Positions 12,361-24,202 of a stretch of 64,000 bases of DNA are shown here, piece by piece (positions within the stretch are counted from its first letter, which is position 1; every line of letters begins with the position of its first letter). The stretch is from assembly GCA_036897095.1 (NCBI GenBank), contig JAYMSP010000085.1, forward strand, positions 1 through 64,000. The letters are read 5' to 3'. This DNA comes from Plantago elongata. Lineage: Eukaryota > Streptophyta > Magnoliopsida > Lamiales > Plantaginaceae. The translations under genes and the position numbers were made by a program. The notes beneath the pieces were generated by a model. It did no database searches, was not told the origin of the DNA, and saw only the letters and a list, made by a program, of their open reading frames with translations.

Positions 12361-13622
12361 AGACAATATCGATTTTCTTTTAGTTGAAATACATGAATTA
12401 TGTCATAGCACTTCCTTAATTGCATAATATATGATCATCATGTAACAACACTTCAAACAATTATATACAATCCATATGAGCATCATGTGTAATTTGTAAC
12501 CATCAATCTTGGTAGCTTACACCAAGTGTCGAACATCAACTTTTTTTATGTTCTTCTTAAGGCTTCGTTTGGTCGTCGGGATTTTGGACTTCGTTTTGGG
12601 GTTAAAAACACAAATTCGAATTTCAATTTCGGACCTTAGAGTTGTGGCTTTGGGCTTCATTTCCGATTTGGTACACTAATTTGACATGGACTTGAGTTGA
12701 ATTTGGTCCAAGGCCATTTTCTATTGTTGGTTGTTTGGTTTGGTGGATTTGTGGTTGGGGAATTATTTGCAAATGCAAGTACTAAAAATTGACCAACCTT
12801 GTGATTTTTATTATGTGAAAACAATATTGTAATCTCGATTTACGTGTTATGGAAATACGAGGAACGTAAATTTCAATAAAATTAATTTTTTTTTGAATAG
12901 GAGTTTGTTGAATTGAAAATGAATATTGGAGTATTTCCATACGACAACTATTGAAATGGTGATATTGTACGTTAATATTTTTTTTTACAAATTTTAAAGA
13001 AGTGTTTGAGTTTGTTTGAGTGTTGGTCGTGTAAGTCGTGGTTAATTGAATGGAAAACATTGAATTGCACTGGCGGAAGGGAGAAAAATCACAAACTCAA
13101 ACAACATAACATTATATTAAACACAGACCTAGTGACGAGGTACATAGGGAAAACGAGAACCCACATAGAACATAGAGAAGTACTTATTACGTTGATTTTT
13201 TTTTATTTAGCTAGGTTGTGTTGCGGGAAAACGTACAAATCCAATTGGAAGCTAGACACTATCCATGAATTTAAAATGGAATGCTGCTTGATGACCCTGT
13301 TCCATCTCCAAATTATGTGGGGCCTGGGGCAGTAGGCCCAGCTTGATTGTTGTTGTTGTTTTGTGCATCGGGGAATAATTGTCAACCATCAAACCTGGAG
13401 CTTTGACAACCCAAGTAGGATTTCCGAGAACACGGGTTGGGGCAGGATACCGGAACTGGCGACGTGCAGTAGGCTGACGTTGAGTTGATGTTTCACCTTC
13501 TTTGCCACGTCCTCCAATCAAACCACTGAAAAGGCACCTTCCAAAGCTTTTCTTCGGCTTGGGTGGTTTTCCATCCAGGGAAGAACTGATCGTGATGACA
13601 GGAACATTGTGAGGGCTTGTTT
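12361..13622. other. Intergenic, possible downstream exon of the Myb/SANT-like gene
   Basis: Low-complexity AT-rich DNA up to about 13060. Near 12560 the phrase AAGGCTTCGTTTGGTCG resembles ends of plant MITEs, but no partner end was found. From 13252 to 13622 the minus strand is open for 124 codons (SSSLDGKPPKPKKSFGRC and a Gln/Pro-rich stretch). That could be the C-terminal part of the neighbouring gene through a frame change or an unrecognised intron. Confidence 0.4.
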
Positions 13623-14159
13623 TCATGTCGCTGACTCGGCTTCATCAGAATTAGGTGCAACAAAGATTGTGCACAACTTGTCCCAGTGTAGTTCACCTTC
13701 CTTCCTGTAAGTCGGTCCATTGGTGTAATCCTAATGCATGCAAGAAATGTGTATCAATCCATAAACAAAGAAATAACCTTGAATGATATTGACGTATTGA
13801 AAGTTCATTAGTACCCTAAGTATAGTACGCCATGCGGGACGGTTAACTTGGAGGGTGTTGTTGGTGATATCGTAGTGCATACTAGGGAGATCAATGATTT
13901 CTGAGAATTGTTGATACCTCTCCCTCAACATCAAGAAACGGTGGACAATGTCCACTTGTGCGAAACAGTTAACCATTTGATTCAGCTTGAGTCTTGCAAC
14001 TTCCAAGTACTCAAAATCAACTTCAATAGGGAACCCCGTTCGATTGACATGTTTGGCGAGAGTGTTAATGAAAATGCCTTCACATGTAGCGGTCCAAATG
14101 TTATCTTTTGAGTAAAAGTAGCTGTCTTGTGGGCAATCTCGTGGAGACGATGAATTCAT
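13623..14159 (-). CDS. Myb/SANT-like DNA-binding domain protein (small, possibly truncated)
   Basis: Two exons are proposed: 14159-13815 and 13730-13623, with an 84-bp GT-AG intron; the product would be about 150 residues. The fold resembles the plant Myb/SANT-like domain found in L10-interacting-MYB-type proteins and in PIF/Harbinger accessory proteins. Visible are an initial Trp segment (DNIWTATCEGIFINTLA), an LMLRERYQQFSEII helix, YDITNNTLQVNRPAW, and after the intron YTNGPTYRKEGELHWDKLCTIF. Splicing keeps the frame and joins the usual W...I / YR..G...W..L..IF spacing, which supports the intron. The start at 14159 is the first Met of the frame. An open frame downstream (13622-13252) may be a lost C-terminal part. 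It could be a domesticated or decaying transposon accessory gene; I infer nuclear location. Confidence 0.5.
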
Positions 14160-14857
14160 AGCTTGACTGCGACAAGATAAGTTGTATTAATGAAATTTGA
14201 ACTACATATTCAATTGTACAACCATGAAAATGCGACGAACCTCTCTTGCCCCCATTTAAAATTGAAGTTATTTATTTATGATAAACTATCTTAACTTTTG
14301 TGAAATAAAAGTACTCAGACATAGTATTACGGGATAAATTATATTTTTCTAATTTAATATATTAATACTAATATATAAATGAAATAAAAGTGAGAAATGA
14401 AATGGGAGTATCCAATCAAGTCATGTCTTGTGCATCAATTAGTCAGTAATTTGTTGTTCAATTAGTGTGGTGATGTATTGCAAATTTTTGTTTCTTAATT
14501 TATGGTGTTTTATTTCCCAAACAGTGACATTATATCACCACAATTTTTCCTATAAATACTACTAGGTGAATGCTTGAAAAATTCATCAACCAACCAAGTA
14601 AAATAACCTCTAAATATTTCAAACATGTAGTTCTATGAAACAACTAGCAATGTGAACTTTGGTCCCAAAGGGTTGCACAAATAACCACCACTTATGGCAA
14701 TGTCGTGATCGAGGAACTTGTAGCTCAAACTAAGGCTGAGTAGACTGGACCGAAAAATCGATCCTCGGGCCGGCCCTAACCCGATTAGGTCTGGTCCCCG
14801 GTTTTTCATACTTCAAGCAATTAGGTTAAAACAGGTAATTCTCATTTCATTACCAAT
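14160..14857. other. Intergenic with a small hAT-end-like remnant
   Basis: Mostly AT-rich DNA. Around 14729-14810 the sequence CTAAGGCTGAGTAGACTGG and the following CCGAAAAATCG/GGGCCGGCCCTAACCC words resemble the right terminus of the hAT element at 14858-15675, so this may be a remnant of a related element. The last eight bases (14850-14857) are the target duplication TTACCAAT. Confidence 0.45.
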
Positions 14858-15675
14858 TAGGGCTGAGCATCGGTCCAGGCCCGAACCGAACCGAGCCCGG
14901 ACCGATTTCAAGTCATTTTCTAATCCCGAGGACCGGACCTAAATTGGCTCGGTCCAGGCCCGAATTTTTACAAAAAAAAAAAAAGAAAAATTCAGAAAAC
15001 AGTCCCTTGCTCACATTTCCAAACATTTTCCAAGTCCAAAAAATAACCCAAACCATAAAATAGAGTACTTCTTTAGAAAGATCAAAAGTCAAAACAACGA
15101 CAACAGAGGTATTGAAACGGAGGACGAGGGCGGAGGTGGGTGTGATGAAATCGAGCAGGCGGAGGTGGGTGTGATGAAATCGAGCAGACGGAGGCAGGTG
15201 TGATGAAATCGAGCAGGCGGAGGCGCATCTGAGTGGATTGAGGGACTAGGGAGGCGTCGAGATCGGGAGGTGGAGGTGGGTGGAGACCAATAGTGGAAGT
15301 CTAGGGGTGGCGGCGGCCAGAGGCGTCGAGATCGGGAGGTGGAGGTGAAGATTGATAGTGGGAGCGTAGGGGCGGCGGAGGGCAGAGGAGTGGCAGTGAA
15401 GGGAGGCGGTAGAGCAGTCGGTGGAGGCGTGGGCGGTAGAGCAGTCAGTGGAGCCGTGGGCGGTAGAGGCGTAGAGCAGAAACCAAATCTCAGTTTCTCT
15501 GTAAATGGATTAATGGACTAGGTTTATGATGGGATTTTCAGTTTTGTACAAAAACTCGGTCCTGGTCGGTCTGATAAGCGGTTTTCCGGTATTTGGTCCG
15601 GACCGGACTGAGGCCCGATTTTTCGATCCGGTTAGGGCCGGTATTTCGGTCCGGTTCCGATTCTGCTCACCCCTA
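14858..15675. mobile_element. Non-autonomous hAT-type DNA transposon
   Basis: The 818-bp element starts TAGGGCTGAGCA and ends TGCTCACCCCTA, a 12-bp terminal inverted repeat with one mismatch. It is flanked by an exact 8-bp duplication TTACCAAT (14850-14857 and 15676-15683), diagnostic of hAT elements. Subterminal regions are rich in CCGGACCG/CGGTCCGG words. There is no transposase. The interior (about 15120-15480) is a GC-rich set of short repeats (GGAGGTGGGTGTGATGAAATC, GGGCGGTAGAGCAGTC). The exact duplication suggests a fairly recent insertion. Confidence 0.85.
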
Positions 15676-15683
15676 TTACCAAT

Positions 15684-18090
15684 ATAATACATTCACCAAC
15701 ACAATAAACAAACATGCTTCAATAAACAGCCACACAAATTCAGATAGCACACAAGAAAACAGTCTCAACCAAGAATAACAAAATCGAATCAACCAAAATG
15801 AGTTTCAGCCAATTGCCTTACAAGGACAGTGATTGATGATTCTTCGAAAAGCTAGTTGAGCAACAAACTGAACTCCAACCGATTTCCCCCAAATTGCAAG
15901 AAACCTAGGAAAATCGAATATAGAGTAATTAATGTTCGAAATCGCAAATGTATAACTCAGCAACCAAACTAATTCTCGTACTACATACTTATTTGATTAC
16001 AGAAGAGAAGAACAAATCACGAATTTCTTCAAGTAGCTTCCGTTTCGCGCGTCTCCTTCCCGTTTCCAGTGAGCTACTTCATTTGGAGTGGACTTCCCAT
16101 TTGTGGGTTTTATTTGACCTATTTTCGAAAACTATTGCAAAGTAGGCCAAATTGATGTGGACCAAAGCTAATAATATGTTGGGCCACAACATATCAGGCT
16201 GCACATGGCCTTTTCTGATGTGAACTGGATTTCAGCCCCAAGCCCGGCAGAAAGTTGAGTTTTGCGAAATTCGGTTTTCATCGCCACGTAGACGAAACCG
16301 ACCAATCACGCCGTTGCCCGACTCCAAATCCAGGGATGCTAGCCCCTCCAAAACCCACTGCAAAGTTCAAAACAAACCGTAATTTTGGAACTCAAAACCT
16401 CTCTAAAGTCCGCTATACGCGAACCAAACGAGGTGTAATGGACTAGTGGTTAGAAGGCCTTTGACGGGCTTATCCCATAAGGTCCATAAGAAAACATTAT
16501 TGGGCCTAATCTAAGCCTATACAGAAAATACCACATGAACATTTGAAATAAGCACAGAGTTGAATTAAAATGAAGAATGTCTTTCATGTCCTCTTTGTCC
16601 CATATTACATTGTGATTAATCAATTCCGATGTCAATATGGTCCGGTCGGATAACGTGTTGGCGAGAGAGACACGTCTTCTGAGTTATGATAATCCAAAGT
16701 TTAATTTGAGGGTAACTTGTGTAATCTAGAATAGGGCCACGAGCATTTATCTTATAAGTTATGACTTCTGCCAAAAATTATTGGAACAGCTAGGCTATAC
16801 CAAAGCTGAATTATACCATGTGCAATAAATTCCATTCGTTCGTAAATTTAATTTAGCCTAAAATACACTTCAATTACTCTCATTTCAATTTCATTCTAAA
16901 TACAATTTCATCAAAATACATCTAAATACCCATTCAAATTCTATACCAATAAGTTATCTCTAAAAATGTTTCGTATCTTTAAAGAAATGTAGAAGTTTCG
17001 GAACTCTTCGGAAACATTTTGGTGTTTTTCAAAATATTTGGAATATTTTGAAAATAAAATGCAAAATAAATTAAGTTCTAACTAAGTACGTCTTTAAAAT
17101 AAATTTGGATCTCAGATTGTTCATTTCATTTCGTCGAGGTTAAAAACCATTCCGGTGAGTTTGGAACCAGGAACTACACTTAAGCGTTCTTAAAAATAGC
17201 ATGAAAATGCACCAATCACAACAAATGGAGAATGTTTGCTTTTCAAGTACCAAAACTCTAATCATTTGGGGAATCTTGTCTTTGCGTCCCTGAAAGCCTA
17301 CAATTGAAAAGGAATATGGAAAAAGACCTGTCGAAATGCATTTTTGTTACTACTAAATACTCAATTGAGGTAGTGAGTGGTGTTATATATGTGAGTGATA
17401 CGGAGCTTTGGTTGCACTCACAATCCTCCCATCTAACATTGGACCATTGAACTTCCTCTCCAAAAATCTCGAATTCCACTCTTTGATCTTGACTTCACAC
17501 AACTTTCACGCGATACATTTGAATTTTGAACCCCGTTCACTTGTTATCCGTAGTTAATATCACTCCCCTTAGTATGATATTGTCCACTTCTAAGTCTATG
17601 TCTAGGCCTGAGTGGTTGCGCACTTCTTGATCTTCCCAGAAACTGTGTATCTACTTATATATTCGTGTGCTTTTCATGAACTTGTTATATGCTAGGAAAA
17701 GAACATTGAAGCAAAAAGTAGAGTTTTGTAAACAGAATCTGTTGCAGAATGACCGCAGTTGTTTATCACAGAATTGTCAGGACAGCAAGTAAAAAACCAG
17801 AGTTAGCATGAATTGAACTGACAGACAGGAAAGATGTTGAGAATCATATAATAGATTGCCATAGCACAGTGGAAGAAAAGAAACTCATTGATTACACATT
17901 ATGGTCCAGTACTCCTGTAGCGTGAACGAAATAATAGTAGTGTATTTCTAGTGATTTCTTTTCATCATCAATGCTTCTAGCTAACTCCTTATCAATGGTG
18001 CAGACTACTGTTATGGCTAACAAGCTCATACAGACCAACAATCCCCAGTCCCCCCATCTTGTCTTAATTAATTCCCACAACTCATCACTC
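15684..18090. other. Intergenic, no supported gene
   Basis: About 2.4 kb upstream of the GDSL lipase gene. Near 16260-16440 a less AT-rich piece ends in CGCGAACCAAACGAGG, a phrase common at MITE ends, but matching target repeats were not found. A minus-strand ORF at 17258-17479 shows no domain I recognise. Confidence 0.5.
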
Positions 18091-18097
18091 TATAAAT
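18091..18097 (+). promoter_or_regulatory. Probable TATA box of the GDSL lipase gene
   Basis: TATAAAT preceded by CATCACTC, 167 bp before the chosen ATG at 18258. The interval holds a pyrimidine-rich leader without another strong TATA. Confidence 0.5.
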
Positions 18098-18257
18098 GAT
18101 CCTTCATCATCATTCTATTTTACTTGGAACCTACATTTTACCTAAACTTTTCTACATTTCCCTTTCTAGTTTCTAGCTACTTCCTTTCTGTACTGTCATT
18201 CTGCCTCAATCATACTTAAAGAAAGGCTAAAGAAATCTAACAATTTCCTTTTTTGCA

Positions 18258-20035
18258 ATGTACAAAATGAGAAAAAGAGGGCCTGAGAAGCTGCTGTTGG
18301 TTTGCGTTGCACTGGTGAATATTCTTCTCCAGGGGCAGGTTCAGGCAGCGCCACAAGTTCCGTGTTTCTTTATCTTTGGTGATTCTTTGGTTGATAATGG
18401 GAATAATAATGTCATTTCGACTATAGCTAGGGCTAATTACATGCCTTACGGTATCGATTTTAATGATGGTCCCACAGGACGGTTCACTAATGGCTTCACC
18501 ACGGTTGATGTCATTGGTAAGCAGGCTACTATGTATGGTACATTGTTTTTCTAAGTGATGTGAATAGAGATCTACATATATAGACTGGATATACAGTATA
18601 TCTTGTTGTGTTACATGTTACAATCGTATCATGTGATATTTGGTTTGCAGCTGATCTGCTAGGGTTCGACGACTACATTCCACCATATGCTACTGCCCGA
18701 GGTAGACAAATACTCGGGGGAGTAAACTATGCATCCGGTGCAGCTGGAATTCGACCAGAAACCGGAATGCAGCTGGTATGAAACCTCTTTCACACAGGCT
18801 ATGTTTACTCACCTAGCTTATAGCTAAATAGTGTTCATAGCTCACCTAAAACACACCATCTCCGTCTTAAAACGGTTGATGCATTTACTTTCGGAAGAAA
18901 AAAACGAGGAGAGCATGTAGGGAGTATGTATATGAGATATCATTATTCAAAAACACCCATATCTTTAGGGGCCAAAATCTTTTGGTCCAAGAAAGAAAAA
19001 AAGAGAAGATGATTGGCAAGTAACATGTGATTGGCAAAAAGGAAACTTCAATATAGATTTCTTCACAATCATTCATTCATTCATTCATTCCAGTATTTAT
19101 GTATGTACAACAGGGGGACCGAATAAATTTCACAGGTCAAGTAAATAACTACAAGAGGACAGTTGCACAAATTATACACATACTGGGAGGTGAAGATGCT
19201 GCTGCAGATCATCTCTCCCAGTGCATATTTTCCATTGGAATTGGCAGTAATGACTATCTCAACAACTACTTCATGCCATTGTACTATGACACTGGCCGTC
19301 GATACTCGCCTGATCAGTATGCCAATCTTCTCATTCAGTCATACACTCAGCAACTCAGGGTGAGTAATGAGAACTGAGTAAAGTTAGTCAAACTTGTAGA
19401 GATGTGTGAAATTAATCTATTTATACTATTAATTAGTTCTCTAACTGAATGTTTCGTTATGTCAGACTTTGTACGACTATGGAGCTAGGAAGTTTGCTCT
19501 TGTTGGAATAGGGCAGATTGGATGCAGTCCTAACGCGTTGGCACAAAACAGCCCTGATGGGAGAACATGTGTTCGGAGGATAAACAGCGCGAATCAAATA
19601 TTCAACAACAAATTGAGGGCATTGGTTGATAACTTAAACTCAAATGTTAATGAAGCTCAGTTTGTCTACATTAATGGTTATGGTATTTTCCAGGATATGC
19701 TTGACAATCCAAGAGCTTTTGGTAATTAAACATTCTAAATCTCCCTTGCTTGATTTATTCGTATAATTTATATGACATGTTCGCGAATAGTAATAAGTGT
19801 TTTATTTACAGGATTCACAGTGACGAATGCGGGGTGCTGTGGAGTGGGGAGGAACAATGGGCAAGTAACATGTCTCCCCTACCAAACACCCTGTCCGAAC
19901 AGAGATCAGCATCTGTTTTGGGATGCATATCATCCTACAGAAGCTGCGAATATCGTAGTTGGGAGAAGAGCGTACAGAGCGCAAAAGCCATCGGATGCAC
20001 ATCCTTTCGACATTCAGCGTCTGGCTCAACTCTAA
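18258..20035 (+). CDS. GDSL esterase/lipase (plant SGNH hydrolase)
   Basis: Five exons: 18258-18516, 18651-18775, 19114-19359, 19466-19721 and 19812-20035, giving 369 residues, the normal length. An N-terminal hydrophobic segment ([15 protein letters not shown], residues 12-26) looks like a signal peptide ending near AQA-like VQA-AP, so the enzyme is probably secreted. SGNH blocks are complete: [13 protein letters not shown] with the catalytic Ser43; [18 protein letters not shown] with Asn174; and [10 protein letters not shown] with Asp333 and His336. It is expected to hydrolyse ester or acyl bonds; the true substrate cannot be read from sequence. The five-exon layout fits the At1g29660/At5g45670-like subgroup. 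All introns are GT-AG and preserve the frame. The start at 18258 is preferred because it precedes the signal peptide; Met4 is an alternative. Polyadenylation probably lies near 20135-20200 (AATAATAA words). Confidence 0.93.
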
Positions 20036-20407
20036 AGGGGAAGAATTTACTTACGGTTAATGATGATTGTAAGTTGTAACATTAGGTTTGGATCTGCAAA
20101 TGTAATTGCTTATCTATTCTTGCGATTCATTGAATAATAAGGGTTCTGTAATGTAACATGTTTTTCGTCTGTTGAATTGTAATTTTCGAACAATAATATT
20201 CGGAAGAACGTCCTTTTGTTTGTTTCATTAGAAGAAATTTGAACGGTTTAAATCATTTATTCTTTCCTAAATTTTACAGCTTATACTACAGAAACCCAGT
20301 GAGAAGTAACACAAGTACAGAAAAGAGAGGCCATTCAATTCAATCACTAAAAAACAACTTGAGCAAGTACAGCCTCGATCACGTGTATTTATTTGGAGCT
20401 GAAGAGT

Positions 20408-21807
20408 TTAGGTAGACGTAGTTTCTGGAACTTGCTTATCAGTGGATCTTATAAGACTGTAGGCCCAAGATCCAGCTACACCTCCTGCTGTTGGGCCTAC
20501 GATATAGATCCATACCCCTTTGTAGTTACTGGATACAATTGCTAGGCCCAAAGGACCTGCTGGATTCATTATACCACCTGATATCGCCCTATTAGAAGAC
20601 ACAAAAGTACACTTATAAGTATATGGTCCCTCCCAAATTTTAATAAAAAATGTTAGTTACTATATTTCACGTTTTGTTCCTACCAAGCAAACATGACATT
20701 TAGCAAAACAGTTGCTCCAATGGCCACACCTGCCAATTGTCCGTTCTGTACAACATATATGTCCCAGTCAATTTCAGAATAAATCAATCTATCATATCTT
20801 ATGTCTCTTTTCAGAATTTACACTTATATTCGGATGGGCGGAGGATTTGATCATGTGATATAGTTGACAGACAGTCTACTAGCGACATGAGAAGAAATAA
20901 TTACTGCTTTATCGTCTGTAACAAGTGCTGATGCCACGAACATGAGGAGGAATGTGATTATGAACTCCATCACTACCGCCTGTGCATCTGTTCCACTGGG
21001 CGGGGTTCCGGCAAAGTGGTGGCCATGCCTACCATCAAACAGCAACCATAAGGTTAGGTTTGCCAGTGTCGACCCCAACACTTGGGCGCATATATAACCC
21101 GGTACCTAAAACGTAACTTTAGATATTCAGAGTTCTAATAAGCGTGTGAATGAAATTCAATCTCAACTAAAAGCTAGAACTCGTGCATAAGGGAACAATT
21201 TAATATCGTTGTAGTTGATTTCTGCAGAAACCTCTCAAATCCATTTGTAGGGTGGTGCAGAACTAATTTATTTACATAATTTCTCTAGCAATTTCTCCAA
21301 GGTGAAAGTTCCTGGCTAGTGAATAGTGTTCACCTGTTTCCAAGGGAACGTCTTGCACGCCGCGAAAGAAATGGTTACGGCAGGGTTGAAATGTGCCCCG
21401 GAGATGTGACCAACTGTGTAGATCATGACCATAACCACAGATCCCCAGATGATAGCAATTCCAGGTACTGTCACCACCTTTTCCTTATCCGCGTACACCA
21501 CCAGCCCAGCGCGACCAGCAAATATCACAAAATATGTTGATAATATCTCCGCAATTATCTGCCCTTCCATTTTACCAGGAAAACAAAAAGTATGATAAGT
21601 ATCTTTAAACTTGAATTAGGCAATTAGAACATTAGTGTTACAATGGTACTATCAGTAAAACCTCGAACTCACCTTTTGCATAAAAGATATAGTGACAAGG
21701 CTGTCATGATCTGGTGTACTATCATTATGGTTTTCTAGGTCGAACTCAGCATCCTTAAAGCTTGCAGACATACTTTTGCTTACATACGGCGACGACATAC
21801 TTGTCAT
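20408..21807 (-). CDS. NIP-type aquaporin with altered selectivity filter (NIP-A)
   Basis: Five exons on the minus strand: 21807-21673, 21558-21334, 21105-20905, 20745-20684 and 20588-20408; 267 residues, normal for nodulin-26-like intrinsic proteins, which move water and small neutral solutes such as glycerol or metalloids across membranes. Six hydrophobic helices are visible. The first pore motif is intact ([10 protein letters not shown], Asn103) and Trp83 occupies the helix-2 filter position. The second motif reads GGIMNPAGPLG: the arginine that follows NPA in nearly all aquaporins is Gly219, and the helix-E position three before Asn is Gly213. Intron positions and phases match the neighbour NIP-B, so the two arose by tandem duplication. 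An upstream in-frame Met at 21882 overlaps the TATA region and is not used. The gene may be functional with changed selectivity, or may be drifting; frame and splice sites are intact. Confidence 0.85.
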
Positions 21808-21870
21808 AGTTGGTAGTATAGAACAGATAAGATTTTGCGGAATGATAGATGTAGATTGTAGACTCAAGGT

Positions 21871-21880
21871 GTATATATAC
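21871..21880 (-). promoter_or_regulatory. Probable TATA box of NIP-A
   Basis: GTATATATAC about 64 bp upstream of the chosen ATG (21807). It is the strongest TATA candidate near that start and matches the position of a similar box before NIP-B. Confidence 0.4.
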
Positions 21881-22693
21881 AAGTCTATACAGAATATTCT
21901 AATTAGAACATAATATCTCCCTTAATAGTTCGAAGTAAGAAAGAATTAGTTAAAGTGAGCGATATTTAATAATGTTACCATTTCTATGTAATATTCTGCA
22001 TCTGTATATAGCAGTACAAGTGATTAAAGATAGGTAATTGGTCTATCCTGCGAGGATAACGATGGGAATAAAAATCTGTTATGTACTTTTCGGTCCTTGT
22101 GTTTGTACTAATTTGCCAAAATTCAGAACATATTGTCGTTCTTGAGTTAGCAGGGAATATTTTCTTGGAAAATTTACAGCTTCTTGTTGTTGAATGCAAT
22201 GAACATATATTTGAGATTTCAGGACGAAGTTCTCTGATTTGTCTTCGAACTGTCGTTTTGTTCTTTGGATCAAATGATTTGATTGTACTACAAGTCTACA
22301 AAGGATCTCTGAATGGCTTTGGAGGAAACTACAAGGGCTAAGAAATCAAAATTCTTGATTTGGATTTCTAGTACTCTCCAACTTTTGTAGTTTAGGCATA
22401 ATACAAACATGTTAACATCATGTACTAGGTGCAAACTAGACCAGAACATGCAGCAACCTTCCAGGATGAATTCTTAGTGATTTCTGCTTCATAATTCAGA
22501 ACAATAGATTCGTAAATCATAACTACATAACTTATTTCATGCATGTTGTTAAACACATCTAGGAAATGACTACTCAATGCATGCATTTGCAATAGATGTA
22601 GAACAACATGAACATCTTTTTTGTTCTCTATAACCAAAATGTTCATCTTTGTTGAATTATCATTAAAGCTAAGTCGGATTTTATGCTGATGAA
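21881..22693. other. Spacer between the two NIP genes
   Basis: The 0.8 kb between the NIP-A promoter and the NIP-B stop. Overlapping short ORFs on both strands near 22080-22340 have no recognised domain. It must hold the NIP-B polyadenylation region and NIP-A upstream elements; none is distinct by eye. Confidence 0.5.
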
Positions 22694-24093
22694 TCAATTG
22701 CGCGAGAAGCTTTTGAGGAAGGATCCACTCTTAGTGATTTCACGAAGAGGCTTATTCGTGAATCTTATGATATTGTAAACCCAAGCTCCAGCCACTGCCC
22801 CTGCTGTCGGGCCCAAGAGGTAGATCCATATCCCACGGTAGTTACTTGACACGATTGATGGTCCCAAACTCCTTGCTGGATTCATTGAAGCCCCGGATAT
22901 TGGCCTGCCATGTAAAGGATAAGTCGAAATCAGATATAAGTTGGTCTAAAATATGAACACACATTGACACATTGTAATGTCTTTAGCATAACATTTTTAG
23001 TACTGATAGATATTCTTGACAGTGTCTGTGATCAGTATGCAAAGTAAGTTTTAGTCCAGTTTTACGCACCCAGCAATCATGACGTTGAGCAAAATAGTCG
23101 AGCCAATAGCTAAACCAGCCAATTCTCCAATCTGTTACGATGGTAAAACAATATGATCAGGTTACAAACTACAGAACACGATACCAAAAGTTGGACCAGT
23201 GACATTTCAGAGAAATTCGGTTTATTACAGCTCTATTGTCCGTGGCAACTCCAGATATTACGAACATGAGGTAGAATGTAATTATGAACTCAACGACCAG
23301 TGATTGCACGTCAGAGCCAGTTGGTAAAGTTCCAGCAAAGTGGTTGTGTGTTCCATTGAACAACAACCGAAGAGTTCCACTTGCTAGCGTTGCTCCTAGG
23401 AGTTGAGCAGCTACATATGCTGGTACCTGAAACAAAATTGACAAGGATATGTATTCATCAAACCGAACATTTGGAAGTGTAGTACAGTACAACACACTTG
23501 TGCATCATGAACACATAAGTCTCTTTAGTTGGTAGATGATAACCAGACTTTAATAGCTGATAAGCTAGCTGTATACGATAATTTTTTAATTTACAAAAAA
23601 AAAAAGCTCGCGCTGACCATAGATTCAAGAATGACTGATTAGTACTACTAAACTACCTGTTTCCAAGGAAATCTCTTGCAACTAGCAAACGCAATGGTCA
23701 CAGCAGGGTTGAAATGGGCACCGGAGATATGGCCTAAAGAGTAGATCATCACCATCACCACCAGTCCCCACACTATCGATACTCCAGGATGTGTAACAAC
23801 TCTTTCCTTGTCCGCATTCACCACCACAGCCGCACAGCCAGCAAACACCAAGAAATACGTTCCCAGAATCTCCGCTATTATCTGCCAACGCACAACAAAC
23901 AAAATCGATATTACACTTCACGAAGGCCTAATGCTGATTAGAAGTATAGGCAGGACATTAGCAAGCTGACCTTCTGGATAAACAGTATAGTAAGAAAGCT
24001 GGAACCTGAATTAAAATCATCACTATCAACATCTTTAATGTTCACAGCTACACCATGGTTCCCATTTGCTGCACCAGATGATATTTCAGCCAT
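22694..24093 (-). CDS. NIP1: NIP-type (nodulin-26-like) aquaporin (NIP-B)
   Basis: Five exons on the minus strand: 24093-23971, 23881-23657, 23426-23229, 23131-23070 and 22904-22694; 272 residues. Both pore motifs are standard: [10 protein letters not shown] (Asn99) and [10 protein letters not shown] (Asn211). The aromatic/arginine filter appears to be Trp79, an aliphatic helix-5 residue, Ala208 and Arg214, the arrangement of NIP subgroup I, which conducts water weakly and glycerol, ammonia or arsenite better. Known members sit in plasma or ER membranes. The start gives a short hydrophilic N-terminus (MAEISSG) before the first helix. Splice sites are all GT-AG with the same phases as NIP-A. 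This copy looks like the conserved member of the tandem pair; the C-terminal tail is Ser/Lys-rich ([11 protein letters not shown]), where CDPK phosphorylation is known in nodulin-26. Confidence 0.92.
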
Positions 24094-24191
24094 TTCTATA
24101 TGCTGTAGAATTCAAGAACGGATGTAAATACTGAGGTAAGGTGGATGAAGCTTTGAATGCAATTGGTAAGATAGTTATAGCAGAAGATGGC

Positions 24192-24202
24192 CTATATATA
24201 TG
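24192..24202 (-). promoter_or_regulatory. Probable TATA box of NIP-B
   Basis: CATATATATAG read on the minus strand, about 100 bp upstream of the ATG at 24093. Confidence 0.45.

Noticed and set aside
16200-16440. Possible MITE with GAACCAAACGAGG end
   Set aside because: No partner terminus or target duplication could be found.
22081-22341. 86-codon plus-strand ORF between the NIP genes
   Set aside because: No recognisable domain; overlapping open frames on both strands suggest chance.
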